Source: Streptomyces kronopolitis (lineage in GTDB: Bacteria; Actinomycetota; Actinomycetes; Streptomycetales; Streptomycetaceae). Taken from it: a stretch of 63,453 nt of DNA. The DNA lies in contig NZ_BMND01000036.1 of assembly GCF_014646275.1 (NCBI RefSeq), forward strand, positions 1 through 63,453. Reading direction: 5' to 3'. A model generated the notes under the pieces. That model saw only the letters and a program-made list of their open reading frames with translations, was not told where the DNA came from and made no database searches. Every line of letters begins with the position of its first letter. The first letter of the stretch is position 1. Positions 45,181 through 54,463 of the stretch are shown piece after piece. The position numbers and the translations under genes were made by a program.

Positions 45181-46112
45181 CCGTTGCTGTACGGGTGCGC
45201 CGGGCGCTGGGCACCCACTGGTACGCGTGGACGATGGTCGCCCCGGTGGTACTCGTCATCGGGGTGATCATCGGCTACCCGCTGGCGCGCGGCGTCCTCC
45301 TCTCGCTCACCGACGCCGACGAGGCCAACGTCGAGCGGAACATCGGCGTCAACCACCTCCCCGCCACCTATAGGTTCACCGGCCTGGACAACTACAAGGC
45401 GGTGCTGACCGACGGCGTCTTCTGGGACCGCCTCGGCTGGACCGTGACCTGGACCGTCGCCTGCGTCTCGCTCACCTTCCTGATCGGCCTGGCCCTGGCG
45501 AACATGCTCAACCGCCCGCTGCGCGGCCGCACCGCCTACCGCCTGGCGCTGATCCTGCCGTGGGCCGTCCCCGCCTTCATCTCCGTCTTCACCTGGCGGA
45601 TGCTCTACAACGAGAAGAACGGCATCCTCAACAAGCTGCTGGCCGGCGGCGGCATCGACGCCGTCCCCTGGCTCAACGACCCCACCTGGGCCAAGCTCTC
45701 GGTGATCGCCGTCAATGTCTGGCTCGGCGTGCCCTTCATGCTCGTCGCGCTCCTCGGCGGACTTCAGTCCATACCCGGCGAGCTCTACGAGGCCGCCGAG
45801 ATGGACGGCGCGAGCGCCTGGCAGCGCTTCCGCCACATCACCCTCCCCGGACTGCGGGCCGTCAGCAGCACCGTCGTCCTGCTCTCCACCATCTGGACCT
45901 TCAACATGTTCCCGGTGATCTTCCTGCTGCCCCGGGGCGGCCCCGGCGACGCCACCGAGATCCTGGTGACCTACGCCTACCGGCTCTCCTTCGTCGACAG
46001 CCCCCGCGACTTCTCGATGTCCGCGACCTGGGGCGTCCTGATCCTCCTGCTGCTCTCGGCCGTCGCGGTGGTCTACCGCCGGGCACTGCGCAAGCAGGGA
46101 GAGGTGTGGTGA
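45177..46112 (+). CDS. malF: Maltose ABC transporter permease MalF
   Basis: 311-residue inner-membrane permease with six TM helices. The ABC-coupling EAA loop reads YEAAEMDGASAWQRFRHITL. The GTG start at 45177 overlaps the malE stop by 4 nt. It is shorter than E. coli MalF because it lacks the large periplasmic loop, as usual in actinobacteria. No ATPase gene is in the operon; in Streptomyces a shared MsiK-type ATPase encoded elsewhere energises such importers. Confidence 0.92.
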   Translation: MTVAVRVRRALGTHWYAWTMVAPVVLVIGVIIGYPLARGVLLSLTDADEANVERNIGVNHLPATYRFTGLDNYKAVLTDGVFWDRLGWTVTWTVACVSLTFLIGLALANMLNRPLRGRTAYRLALILPWAVPAFISVFTWRMLYNEKNGILNKLLAGGGIDAVPWLNDPTWAKLSVIAVNVWLGVPFMLVALLGGLQSIPGELYEAAEMDGASAWQRFRHITLPGLRAVSSTVVLLSTIWTFNMFPVIFLLPRGGPGDATEILVTYAYRLSFVDSPRDFSMSATWGVLILLLLSAVAVVYRRALRKQGEVW

Positions 46113-46978
46113 CCATGACCCGCACACCGCCGGCCCGCACCGGCACCCGCAGGCGCGCCGAGCGCTCCCGGCTCGCCTCCGCCGGACTGCACCTGACCCT
46201 GGCCGCCGCGGCCGTGATCGCGGTGTTCCCGCCCCTGTGGCTGCTGGTGACGTCCTTCAAACCCCGCAACGACGCCTTCTCCACCGGCCTCGTCACGCAC
46301 TTCACGTTCGCCAACTACACCCATGTGGTGGCCGACACCGAGTTCCTGGCCTGGTTCAAGAACTCCGTGCTCATCGTCGGGGTGACCACCGTCCTCGGCG
46401 TCTTCCTCGCCGCCACCACCGGCTACGCCGTCAGCCGCTTCCGCTTCCCCGGCATGCGCCCGCTGATGTGGCTGCTGCTGATCACCCAGATGTTCCCGGT
46501 CGCCGTGCTGATCGTGCCGCTCTACAACCTGCTGGCCGGCCTCGGCCTGCTCAACCAGCCCGCGGGCCTGGTCATCACCTACCTCACCATCGCCGTCCCG
46601 TTCTGCGCCTGGATGATGAAGGGCTTCTTCGACACCATCCCGGTGGAGATCGACGAGGCGGGCCGGGTCGACGGCCTCAACCCCTTCGGCACCTTCTGGC
46701 GGCTCGTCCTGCCGCTGGCCCGCCCCGGCCTGGCCGTCACCGGCTTCTACACCTTCGTCACCGCCTGGGCCGAGGTCGCCTACGCCTCCGCCTTCATGAC
46801 CGGCGAGGAGAACCTGACACTCGCCGGCGGGCTGCAGACCTTCGTCAACCAGTACACCAACGACTGGGGTTCGATGACCGCCGCCGCCGTGATCATCGCC
46901 GTGCCGGCCGCACTCGTCTTCGCCTTCGCCCAGCGCCACCTCGTCGCCGGACTGACCGCCGGCACCACCAAGGGATGA
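46109..46978 (+). CDS. malG: Maltose ABC transporter permease MalG
   Basis: 289-residue inner-membrane permease, six TM helices, with the EAA loop VEIDEAGRVDGLNPFGTFWRL. The GTG at 46109 overlaps the malF stop (GTGA) and has GGGAGAGG just upstream; an ATG two codons later is the alternative start. It forms the translocation pore with MalF. Confidence 0.92.
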   Translation: MTMTRTPPARTGTRRRAERSRLASAGLHLTLAAAAVIAVFPPLWLLVTSFKPRNDAFSTGLVTHFTFANYTHVVADTEFLAWFKNSVLIVGVTTVLGVFLAATTGYAVSRFRFPGMRPLMWLLLITQMFPVAVLIVPLYNLLAGLGLLNQPAGLVITYLTIAVPFCAWMMKGFFDTIPVEIDEAGRVDGLNPFGTFWRLVLPLARPGLAVTGFYTFVTAWAEVAYASAFMTGEENLTLAGGLQTFVNQYTNDWGSMTAAAVIIAVPAALVFAFAQRHLVAGLTAGTTKG

Positions 46979-46979
46979 C

Positions 46980-48566
46980 ATGACTCCACAGCACGACGTC
47001 ACTCCTGCCACCGACTGGTGGCGCGACGCGGTGATCTACCAGGTCTACCCGCGCAGCTTCGCCGACGGCAACGGCGACGGCATGGGGGACCTGGCGGGCA
47101 TCCGCAGCCGGCTGCCGTACCTGCGCGACCTGGGCGTGGACGCGGTCTGGCTCAGCCCCTTCTACGCCTCCCCGCAGGCCGACGCCGGCTACGACGTCGC
47201 CGACTACCGCGCCATCGACCCGATGTTCGGCACCCTGCCCGACGCCGAGGCCGTCATCCGCGACGCCCACGGCCTGGGGCTGCGCATCATCGTCGACCTC
47301 GTCCCCAACCACTGCTCCGACCAGCACGCATGGTTCCGCCGCGCACTCGCCGAGGGCCCCGGCTCGACGCTCCGCGAGCGCTTCCACTTCCGCAAGGGAC
47401 GCGGCGAGAACGGCGAGCAGCCGCCCAACGACTGGGAGTCCCTCTTCGGCGGGCCCGCCTGGACGCGGGTGCCCGACGGGGAGTGGTACCTCCACCTCTT
47501 CGCCCCCGAGCAGCCCGACTTCAACTGGGACCACCCCGCCGTCCGGGACGAGTTCCGCTCCGTGCTGCGCTTCTGGCTGGACCTGGGCGTCGACGGCTTC
47601 CGGGTGGACGTGGCGCACGGCCTGGTCAAGGCCCCCGGACTGCCCGACATGGGCCACGGCGAACAGCTCCGGCTCCTCGGCAACCAGGTCCTGCCGTTCT
47701 TCGACCAGGACGGCGTGCACGACATCTACCGCTCCTGGCGCACCGTCCTGGACGAGTACGCGGGCGACCGCATCGCGGTCGCCGAGGCCTGGACCCCCAC
47801 CGTCGAGCGCACCGCGCGCTACCTGCGCCCCGACGAGCTCCACCAGGCGTTCAACTTCCATTACTTGAACACGGACTGGGACGCGGCCGCGCTCCGCGAG
47901 GCGATCGACACCTCCCTCGACGCCATGCGCCCGGTGTCCGCCCCCACCACCTGGGTGCTGTCCAACCACGATGTCGTCCGCCACCGCACCCGCCTCGGCG
48001 GCGGCCTGGAGCGGGCCCGCGCCGCCACCCTCCTGATGCTGGCCCTGCCCGGATCCGCCTACCTCTACCAGGGCGAGGAACTCGGCCTGCCCGAGGTCAC
48101 CGACCTGCCCGACGAGGTCCGCCAGGACCCCTCCTTCTTCCGGGACGCCGGCCAGGAGGGCCTGCGCGACGGCTGCCGGGTGCCGCTCCCGTGGAGCGGC
48201 GACGTGGCCCCCTATGGCTTCGGCACCGGCGGCAGCTGGCTCCCGCAGCCCGCCGACTGGGCGGCCCTCACCGTCGAGGCGCAGACCGGCGACCCGGACT
48301 CGACCCTGGAGCTGTACCGCACCGCACTGTCCCTGCGGCGCACCCACCCCGCCCTGGGCGCCGGTGCGTTCGTCGAGTGGCTGGACGCCCCCGCCGGCGT
48401 CGTGGCCTTCCGCCGCCCCGGCGGCCTGGTCTGCACGGTCAACACGACGGCGGCCCCGGTCCGGCTGGCCGCCCCCGGCCGGGTCCTGCTCTCCTCCCGC
48501 CGGCTCGATCCCTCCGACGGGGACTTCGCGCTGCCGGGCGACACCACCGTCTGGTTCGAGGAGTGA
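46980..48566 (+). CDS. aglA: Intracellular alpha-glucosidase, GH13
   Basis: 528-residue cytosolic glycoside hydrolase. GH13 signatures are WWRDAVIYQVYPRSF, DLVPNHCSD, GFRVDVAHG (nucleophile), AVAEAWTPT (acid/base) and VLSNHDVVRH. It begins 1 bp after malG and is co-transcribed with the transporter, so its substrate is imported maltose or maltodextrin. By position it corresponds to S. coelicolor aglA. The 42012-43670 gene is a close paralogue; the pair shares long identical runs through the catalytic core. Confidence 0.94.
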   Translation: MTPQHDVTPATDWWRDAVIYQVYPRSFADGNGDGMGDLAGIRSRLPYLRDLGVDAVWLSPFYASPQADAGYDVADYRAIDPMFGTLPDAEAVIRDAHGLGLRIIVDLVPNHCSDQHAWFRRALAEGPGSTLRERFHFRKGRGENGEQPPNDWESLFGGPAWTRVPDGEWYLHLFAPEQPDFNWDHPAVRDEFRSVLRFWLDLGVDGFRVDVAHGLVKAPGLPDMGHGEQLRLLGNQVLPFFDQDGVHDIYRSWRTVLDEYAGDRIAVAEAWTPTVERTARYLRPDELHQAFNFHYLNTDWDAAALREAIDTSLDAMRPVSAPTTWVLSNHDVVRHRTRLGGGLERARAATLLMLALPGSAYLYQGEELGLPEVTDLPDEVRQDPSFFRDAGQEGLRDGCRVPLPWSGDVAPYGFGTGGSWLPQPADWAALTVEAQTGDPDSTLELYRTALSLRRTHPALGAGAFVEWLDAPAGVVAFRRPGGLVCTVNTTAAPVRLAAPGRVLLSSRRLDPSDGDFALPGDTTVWFEE

Positions 48567-49627
48567 CCCTGCCCGACACCCCCGCCACGCCCGCCCCCCT
48601 CCGCCTCGCCGACATCGCCACCCAGGCGCAGGTCAGCGAGGCCACCGTCAGCCGGGTGCTGAACGGCCGGGCGGGCGTGGCGGCGAGCACCCGGCAGCGG
48701 GTGCTCGCCGCGCTCGACGTGCTCGGCCACGCGCGTCCCGTACGGCTGCGGCGGCGCAGCGCCGGGCTGGTCGGGCTGGTCATCCCCGAGCTGACCAACC
48801 CGATCTTCCCGGCCTTCGCCCAGATCATCGAGCAGTCGCTGGCCGGCCACGGCTACACCCCGGTGCTGTGCACCCAGTTGCCGGGCGGGGCCACCGAGGA
48901 CGAGCTCGTCGAGCAGCTGGAGGAGCGCGGCGTCACCGGCATCGTCTTCCTCTCCGGACTGCACGCCGACTCCCGCGCCGACCCCGCCCGCTACACCCGG
49001 CTGGCCTCCCGCGGCGTCCCGTTCGTGCTGATCAACGGCTACCACCCGGGGATCGACGCGCCGTTCGTCTCGCCGGACGACGGCGCGGCGGCCCGGATGG
49101 CGGTGCGCCACCTGGCCGAGCTGGGGCACGAGCGGATCGGGCTCGCCGTCGGCCCGGCCCGCTATGTGCCCTCCCGCCGCAAGGCCGAGGGCTTCGCGGC
49201 GGCGCTGGCGGAGTCGTTCGGCCTGTCGAGGGGGCAGGCCGAACGGCGCGTGCGGCACACCCTGTTCGGCGTCGAGGGCGGCCACGCGGCGGCCGCCGCA
49301 CTCCTCGACGACGAGGGCTGCACCGGCATCGTCTGCGGCAGCGACCTGATGGCGCTGGGCGTCGTCCGCGCGGCCCGCCAGCGCGGACTGGAGGTGCCCG
49401 GGGCGCTCTCCGTGGTCGGCTTCGACGACTCCCCGCTGATCGCCTTCACCGACCCGCCGCTGACCACCGTGCGCCAGCCCGTCCAGGCCATGGCGACGGC
49501 GGCGGTCGGCGCCTTGATCGAGGAGATCCACGACCGCGCCCGGGGCCACCGCACCACCCGGCACACCGAGTTCGTCTTCCGGCCGGAGCTGGTGGTGCGG
49601 GGGTCGACGGGGCCGGTACGGGGCTGA
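48563..49627 (+). CDS. LacI-family regulator (MalR-like), copy 2
   Basis: 354-residue LacI repressor, translationally coupled to aglA (GTGA overlap, GTG start at 48563). The HTH is RLADIATQAQVSEATVSRVLNG and the sensor domain ends with GFDDSPLIAFTDPPLTT. It is nearly collinear with copy 1 (40938-41987): both follow an alpha-glucosidase gene and face away from the malE promoter. It may control the same maltose regulon or have diverged to another sugar. Confidence 0.9.
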   Translation: MTLPDTPATPAPLRLADIATQAQVSEATVSRVLNGRAGVAASTRQRVLAALDVLGHARPVRLRRRSAGLVGLVIPELTNPIFPAFAQIIEQSLAGHGYTPVLCTQLPGGATEDELVEQLEERGVTGIVFLSGLHADSRADPARYTRLASRGVPFVLINGYHPGIDAPFVSPDDGAAARMAVRHLAELGHERIGLAVGPARYVPSRRKAEGFAAALAESFGLSRGQAERRVRHTLFGVEGGHAAAAALLDDEGCTGIVCGSDLMALGVVRAARQRGLEVPGALSVVGFDDSPLIAFTDPPLTTVRQPVQAMATAAVGALIEEIHDRARGHRTTRHTEFVFRPELVVRGSTGPVRG

Positions 49628-49643
49628 CCGCCGGGCCGACCTG

Positions 49644-50453
49644 TCAGGGGCGGGCGTCGGACGCCCGCGAGGCGGTCACCACCACCTGCTCCGCGCACCC
49701 GACCGCGCGCAAGGCGTCGCCCACGACCTCGACCAGCCACACCGCGACCTCCGGCGACCACTCCCGCACCCGGCAGGCGAACCGCAGCACGCCCCGCTCG
49801 CGGGCCTTGCGGTAGCCGTGCTCGCCGTCCAGGTCCGCCATGCCGGACAGATCGAGCCGCCCGGTGGCGACCTCGACCTCCGCGAGGTCACCGAGCCGCG
49901 CCGCGACGGCGTCACGCACGGCCGCCTCCTTGCCCCACCCCGCGGTGCCGGTGGCGGCGGTGACGCTCACCGCCACCGACGCGGACGGGTCGGCGAGCGC
50001 GAACCACTTCCGCATCTCCGCCAGGTCGTCGGAGGCGTCACCGACGAGTTCGTGCAGCGGGAGGACGGCGTGCAGCCCCGTGAACCGGACGTGCCCGAGC
50101 CGGTTCAGCGCGTCCGACAGGATGCGCGTGACGTGCAGGACCGGCAGCCGCGGCTCCCGGACATCGTCCGGGATGTCCGCCGACATCCAGGCCAGCTCCC
50201 GCACCTGCCCGTCCTGCGTCCAGTCCCCGCCGGCCAGGCAGTCGGCCCAGCGCCCCGGGTCCTGGACGACGCGGGCCTCGCCCCACCCCCGGTACCGGTA
50301 GGTCCAGCCGCCGGTGGAGTACCAGCCGTACGCCTCCGACCTGCGCAGGGCGAGGTCGAACAGCTCGCTGCCGGTGTCCTCGCAGGTCAGGTGCGACGCC
50401 CACGGATACCGGTCGAGCACTCCGTGCACGGCGACAAGCGTCTCGTAGTACAC
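49644..50453 (-). CDS. Uncharacterised protein, 269 aa
   Basis: I do not recognise a named family. The protein is soluble-looking, with no signal peptide or TM helix, GTG start at 50453 and AAAGG upstream. It is Trp/Tyr-rich in the first 80 residues (YGWYSTGGWTYRYRGWGEAR) and has an alternating acidic/hydrophobic second half (EVEVATGRLDLSGMADLDGEHGY). Codon usage matches its neighbours. It converges on lacI copy 2 with 16 bp between stops, and shows no operon partner. Confidence 0.6.
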   Translation of the reverse strand: MYYETLVAVHGVLDRYPWASHLTCEDTGSELFDLALRRSEAYGWYSTGGWTYRYRGWGEARVVQDPGRWADCLAGGDWTQDGQVRELAWMSADIPDDVREPRLPVLHVTRILSDALNRLGHVRFTGLHAVLPLHELVGDASDDLAEMRKWFALADPSASVAVSVTAATGTAGWGKEAAVRDAVAARLGDLAEVEVATGRLDLSGMADLDGEHGYRKARERGVLRFACRVREWSPEVAVWLVEVVGDALRAVGCAEQVVVTASRASDARP

Positions 50454-50502
50454 GCCAAGGGCCTTTCCGTGTCCGACCGGTGTCCGGGTTTGCGGCCGGG
50501 TG

Positions 50503-50979
50503 CTAGATGCCGCAGTACAGCGTCTGCGTCGTGGTCACGAGCTTCTCGGGGCTGTCCGGATAGCCGACGATGTCCACGTCCACCACCGTACGGAAGTGGT
50601 TCTTCATGATCAGGTTGGTGCACTTCCAGTTGGCGACCGCGCGCTTGTTGCTTCCGCCGCCCGGCAGAACGGTCTTGACTCCCTTGTCGAGAGTCTTCCA
50701 CCTGGAGCCGGACTTGACCTGCAGCCAGATGGTGACCTTGGCGTGTGTCGCCGGGCCGTCGATCTTCTTCCACCAGCCGTGCGCGTTGACCGTGTTGCGC
50801 ACGGTGTGGGAGAAGTGCGCGTAGTCCCCCTTGGTCAGGAAGCCGTGGGCGCTTTGGGCGCTGACCGCCCGGTAGCTGCTCGCCGGCTCGCGGTGCGCGT
50901 CGGCATGGGCCGGCACGCTCGAAGCGGCGGCCAGCAGGACGGCCAGCGCGGCCGATGCTCCGCCGATACGGAACTTCAT
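50503..50979 (-). CDS. Small secreted protein
   Basis: 158-residue protein with a Sec signal peptide (about residues 1-26, cleavage after VPAHA) and a basic mature domain containing two cysteines (WKCTNL, TLYCGI) that could form one disulfide. GAGGGGG lies 7 nt before ATG 50979. Family not recognised; a Trp- and Lys-rich beta-type fold is likely. It is divergent from the pullulanase gene across a 312-bp region. Confidence 0.7.
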   Translation of the reverse strand: MKFRIGGASAALAVLLAAASSVPAHADAHREPASSYRAVSAQSAHGFLTKGDYAHFSHTVRNTVNAHGWWKKIDGPATHAKVTIWLQVKSGSRWKTLDKGVKTVLPGGGSNKRAVANWKCTNLIMKNHFRTVVDVDIVGYPDSPEKLVTTTQTLYCGI

Positions 50980-51291
50980 GATGATTCCCCCTCATCGGGC
51001 GCGTACCTGGCGCGCCCTGACGAAGCCAACCATGTCCGCCCGGCCCGCACCATCGATTTGTCTTGGAACGCGGTTGCGGAGACAGCGAGTTGGCCGTGTA
51101 GGGAGTGCCTCACCGGTTCCCGTGCGGGGCGGTCGGGCTCCGGGTGGCGCCGGTCCGGAAGGCCGGGCGCGTAGGGCCCGCCGTGGCGGGTCTCCGGCCG
51201 ACCGGACCGGCTTCCGAGGGAAGGTAACACCCTTGCAATGTCTTGCGTAAGGTCTTGCATCGCACTTTCGGCGCCGATACAACCATGACCC
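50980..51291 (+). promoter_or_regulatory. 312-bp divergent promoter region, CTTGC repeats before pulA
   Basis: No gene is present. Three direct repeats CTTGCA, CTTGCG and CTTGCA (51232, 51242, 51254) lie 33-60 bp before the pullulanase ATG, spaced about one helical turn apart. They match the element near malE and suggest control by the same MalR-type repressor. Confidence 0.6.
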
Positions 51292-53934
51292 ATGTCCTCC
51301 ACCACCCGCCGGCTTTGTCGGCGCCCGGCCGCCGCCCTCGCCCTGGTCCTCGGCGCGACGGCGCTGCTCGCCTCGCCCCCGCCGCAACCGGCCGCGGCCG
51401 CCCCGTCCGGCCGGGAACCGGCCCTGGCGCAGTGGATCGACCGCGACACCGTGGTCTGGAAGGGCGCCGAACACCGCGCCGCACGGCTGGAGTCCGGCAC
51501 CCGCGGCGCACACCTCCGGCTCGTCCCGGGCCGCCTCAGCCCCTCCGAACGCCTCGCCTATCCGCACCTCACGCACTACCCGGCCTTCACCGTCGACCCC
51601 CGCGACCGCGCCCTGGCCCGCACCGCCCTGCGGGACGCGCTGCACGCCACCCAGCGCACCGCCGACGGGCGGCGCACCACCACCGGCGTCCAGATACCCG
51701 GCGTCCTCGACGACCTGTACGGCACCCGCGCCCGACACGCCGCCCTGGGGCCGGTCTTCGCGCGCGACGGCCGCCCCACCCTCGCGGTCTGGGCACCCAC
51801 CGCCCGCACCGTCGTCCTCGAACTCGGCGGCCGCACGGTCCCGATGCACCGGGACGACGCCAGCGGCGTGTGGCGCGTCCGCGGGGCGCGCGACTGGGCC
51901 GGGAAGCCGTACCGCTACCGCGTCACCGTATGGGCTCCCTCCGCCGGCCGGACCGTCACCAACGAGGTCACCGACCCCTACTCCACCGCGCTGACCGCGG
52001 ACTCGGCCCGCAGCCTGGTCGTCGACCTCGCCGACCCGAAGCTCGCCCCGCCCGGCTGGTCAGGGCTGGCGAAGCCGGCCGCGGTCCCGCTGCGCCGCGC
52101 CCGCATCCAGGAACTGCAGATCCGCGACTTCTCCGCAGCGGACCGCACCTCCCACCACCGGGGCCGGTACCTGGCGTTCACCGACCGCCACTCCGACGGC
52201 ATGCGCCGGCTGCGCTCCCTCGCCCGCGCCGGCACGTCCCACGTCCATCTGCTGCCGGCCGCCGACTTCGCCACCACCCCCGAGCGCCGCGCCGACCAGG
52301 CCCGTCCCGGCTGCGACCTCGCCTCCTACGCCCCCGACTCCGACCGCCAGCAGGACTGCGTCACCAAGACGGCCGGCCGGGACGCCTACAACTGGGGCTA
52401 CGACCCGCTGCACTACACCGTCCCCGAGGGCTCCTACGCCTCCGACCCGGAAGGCACCGCCCGGACCGTCGAGTTCCGGCGCATGGTGCAGGGGATCAAC
52501 GGGGCCGGGCTGCGCACCGTCATGGACGTGGTCTACAACCACACCGCCGCGAGCGGCCAGGACCCGCACTCCGTACTGGACCGCATCGTCCCCGGCTACT
52601 ACCAGCGGCTGCAGGACGACGGCAGCGTGGCCACCTCCACCTGCTGTGCGGGGACCGCGACCGAGCACACCATGATGGGCAAGCTCGTCGTCGACTCCGT
52701 CGTCACCTGGGCCACGGCGTACAAGGTCGACGGCTTCCGCTTCGACCTCATGGGACACCAGCCCAAGGCCAACCTCCTCGCCGTCCGCGCGGCGCTGGAC
52801 GCGCTGACCCCGGCCAAGGACGGGGTGGACGGCAAGTCCGTCATCCTCTACGGCGAGGGCTGGAACTTCGGCGAGGCCGCGGACGACGCCCGCTTCGTCC
52901 AGGCCACCCAGAAGAACATGGCCGGCACCGGGATCGCGACGTTCTCGGACCGCGCCCGGGACGCCGTACGCGGCGGCAGCCCCTTCGACGCCGACCCCCG
53001 CGTCCAGGGCTTCGCCTCCGGCCTGTACACCGACCCCAACTCCGCGCCCGCCAACGGCAGTCCGGCCGAGCAGCGCGCCCGGCTGCTCCACTACCAGGAC
53101 CTCCTCAAGGTCGGTCTCACCGGCAACCTCGCCGACTTCACCTTCACCGACAGCGCCGGCCACCGGGTGAAGGGCTCCGGCGTCGACTACAACGGCGCCC
53201 CGGCCGGCTACGCCGCCGCCCCCGGTGACGCGCTCGCCTACGCCGACGCCCATGACAACGAGACCCTCTACGACGCGCTCGCCTACAAGCTCCCGCCGCG
53301 CACCGCCCCCGCCGACCGCGCCCGCATGCAGGTGCTCGCGCTGGCCACCGCCGCCCTCTCCCAGGGCCCGGCACTCTCCCAGGCCGGCTCCGACCTGTTG
53401 CGCTCCAAGTCCCTGGACCGCAACTCCTTCGACAGCGGCGACTGGTTCAACGCCCTGCACTGGAACTGCGCCGACGGCAACGGCTTCGGCCGCGGACTGC
53501 CCCCGGCCGCCGACAACAAGGACAAGTGGCCCTACGCCCGGCCCCTGCTGGCCGACCCCGCACTGCGCCCCGGCTGCGCCACGATCCGCCGCACCGCCGC
53601 CGCCTACCGCGACCTGCTCCGCATCCACGCCACCGAACCGGCCTTCGGCCTGCCCACCGCCGCCGCGGTACAGCGCTCGCTCTCCTTCCCCCTGTCCGGA
53701 AAGCACGAGACCCCCGGCGTCCTCACCATGCGCCTCGGCAACCTCGTCATCATCTTCAACGCCACGCCCCACGAGCAGCACCAGACCGTCCCCGGCCTCG
53801 CCGGCACCCCCTACACCCTCCACCCCCTCCAGTCCCACGGCACCGACCCCACCACCGCCACCGCCTCCTACACACGCCCCTCGGCCACCTTCACCGCCCC
53901 GGCCCGCACGGTGGCGGTGTTCCGGCGGGGCTGA
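51292..53934 (+). CDS. pulA: Secreted pullulanase (GH13 debranching enzyme)
   Basis: 880-residue extracellular alpha-1,6-glucosidase. A signal peptide of ~36 residues with an Arg-rich n-region (TTRRLCRRPAA) precedes the N-terminal domains, including a CBM48/isoamylase-like module (PTLAVWAPTARTVVLEL). The catalytic barrel has YNWGYDPLHY (a pullulanase signature), MDVVYNHT, GFRFDLMGH (nucleophile), YGEGWNFGE (acid/base) and ADAHDNETL. The C-terminal beta domain ends in TVAVFRRG. It removes branches from glycogen, starch and pullulan to feed MalEFG. CTTGC repeats upstream suggest maltose-linked control; a perfect hairpin terminator follows. Confidence 0.92.
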   Translation: MSSTTRRLCRRPAAALALVLGATALLASPPPQPAAAAPSGREPALAQWIDRDTVVWKGAEHRAARLESGTRGAHLRLVPGRLSPSERLAYPHLTHYPAFTVDPRDRALARTALRDALHATQRTADGRRTTTGVQIPGVLDDLYGTRARHAALGPVFARDGRPTLAVWAPTARTVVLELGGRTVPMHRDDASGVWRVRGARDWAGKPYRYRVTVWAPSAGRTVTNEVTDPYSTALTADSARSLVVDLADPKLAPPGWSGLAKPAAVPLRRARIQELQIRDFSAADRTSHHRGRYLAFTDRHSDGMRRLRSLARAGTSHVHLLPAADFATTPERRADQARPGCDLASYAPDSDRQQDCVTKTAGRDAYNWGYDPLHYTVPEGSYASDPEGTARTVEFRRMVQGINGAGLRTVMDVVYNHTAASGQDPHSVLDRIVPGYYQRLQDDGSVATSTCCAGTATEHTMMGKLVVDSVVTWATAYKVDGFRFDLMGHQPKANLLAVRAALDALTPAKDGVDGKSVILYGEGWNFGEAADDARFVQATQKNMAGTGIATFSDRARDAVRGGSPFDADPRVQGFASGLYTDPNSAPANGSPAEQRARLLHYQDLLKVGLTGNLADFTFTDSAGHRVKGSGVDYNGAPAGYAAAPGDALAYADAHDNETLYDALAYKLPPRTAPADRARMQVLALATAALSQGPALSQAGSDLLRSKSLDRNSFDSGDWFNALHWNCADGNGFGRGLPPAADNKDKWPYARPLLADPALRPGCATIRRTAAAYRDLLRIHATEPAFGLPTAAAVQRSLSFPLSGKHETPGVLTMRLGNLVIIFNATPHEQHQTVPGLAGTPYTLHPLQSHGTDPTTATASYTRPSATFTAPARTVAVFRRG

Positions 53935-53945
53935 GCGAATAAGTA

Positions 53946-53984
53946 CGGAGAGGTCCCGCTGGGCGAGCCGACGGGACCTCTCCG
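53946..53984. terminator. Terminator hairpin after pulA
   Basis: Perfect 13-bp inverted repeat (53946-53958 and 53972-53984) with a 13-nt loop, 12 bp after the pulA stop and facing the convergent small gene at 54015. Confidence 0.88.
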
Positions 53985-54014
53985 GGAAGTGATACGGGTT
54001 CCCTCTCGTTTCAG

Positions 54015-54368
54015 CTACATCGCGCCTGCGAAAGTCTCCACTTCCTCAAGGATGGACGCCTCCCGCTCGGATTTTGGGCTCATCTCCACCCCCACGCGCT
54101 CCAGCATCACAAGAGAGGTGAGGAGCACACCGCGCATAAGGCCATGCTGAACGGGGTGGCGTGTCGATGCATAACACTCGAGCAGCCCCTCGACGAACTG
54201 CCGGAACACCTGCACGTCCACCGCGCATGTGTCGTCATCCGACGGCTTGAGGCCCGTGGGGCGGTGTACCAGATCTGCCGCGCTCTCCGCGAAGGACAGG
54301 TACCACTTTCCGATGCGGAGCGAGGGGTCCCACACGGTATGGCCAGAAGCCTCGAAGTAATAGCTCAC
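54015..54368 (-). CDS. DUF6086-like small protein, candidate orphan immunity protein
   Basis: 117-residue acidic soluble protein, GTG start at 54368. It resembles DUF6086-type proteins from memory (start MSYYFEASGHTVWDPS, middle DDDTCAVDVQVFRQFVEGLLECY). Base composition is visibly lower in G+C than its neighbours and codon choice is freer, suggesting transfer. Its start overlaps by 4 nt (GTGA) the end of a vestigial reading frame (54365-54463) that looks like the C-terminus of a larger, now missing protein. That arrangement is typical of an immunity gene coupled to a polymorphic toxin. The immunity role is inference. Confidence 0.6.
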   Translation of the reverse strand: MSYYFEASGHTVWDPSLRIGKWYLSFAESAADLVHRPTGLKPSDDDTCAVDVQVFRQFVEGLLECYASTRHPVQHGLMRGVLLTSLVMLERVGVEMSPKSEREASILEEVETFAGAM

Positions 54369-54463
54369 GGCGCAAACTCCAATCTGATATCTACACCTGG
54401 GTTGGCTTGCCGGAGATTGCCGGCATGCGTTTCCAGAGCGGCGCGAAAAGGTGGATCAATCAG
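54365..54463 (-). pseudogene. Vestigial C-terminal tail of a lost (toxin-like?) gene
   Basis: About 33 codons of open frame end in NPGVDIRLEFAP and a TGA that overlaps the next gene's GTG. It includes ATT, GAT, CCA, CCT, TTT, GTA, AGA and TTG codons that are rare in neighbouring genes, so it is not simply a shadow of high-GC DNA. Upstream it abuts the stop of an intact GNAT gene in another frame, so the body of the gene has been deleted or replaced. Confidence 0.5.
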
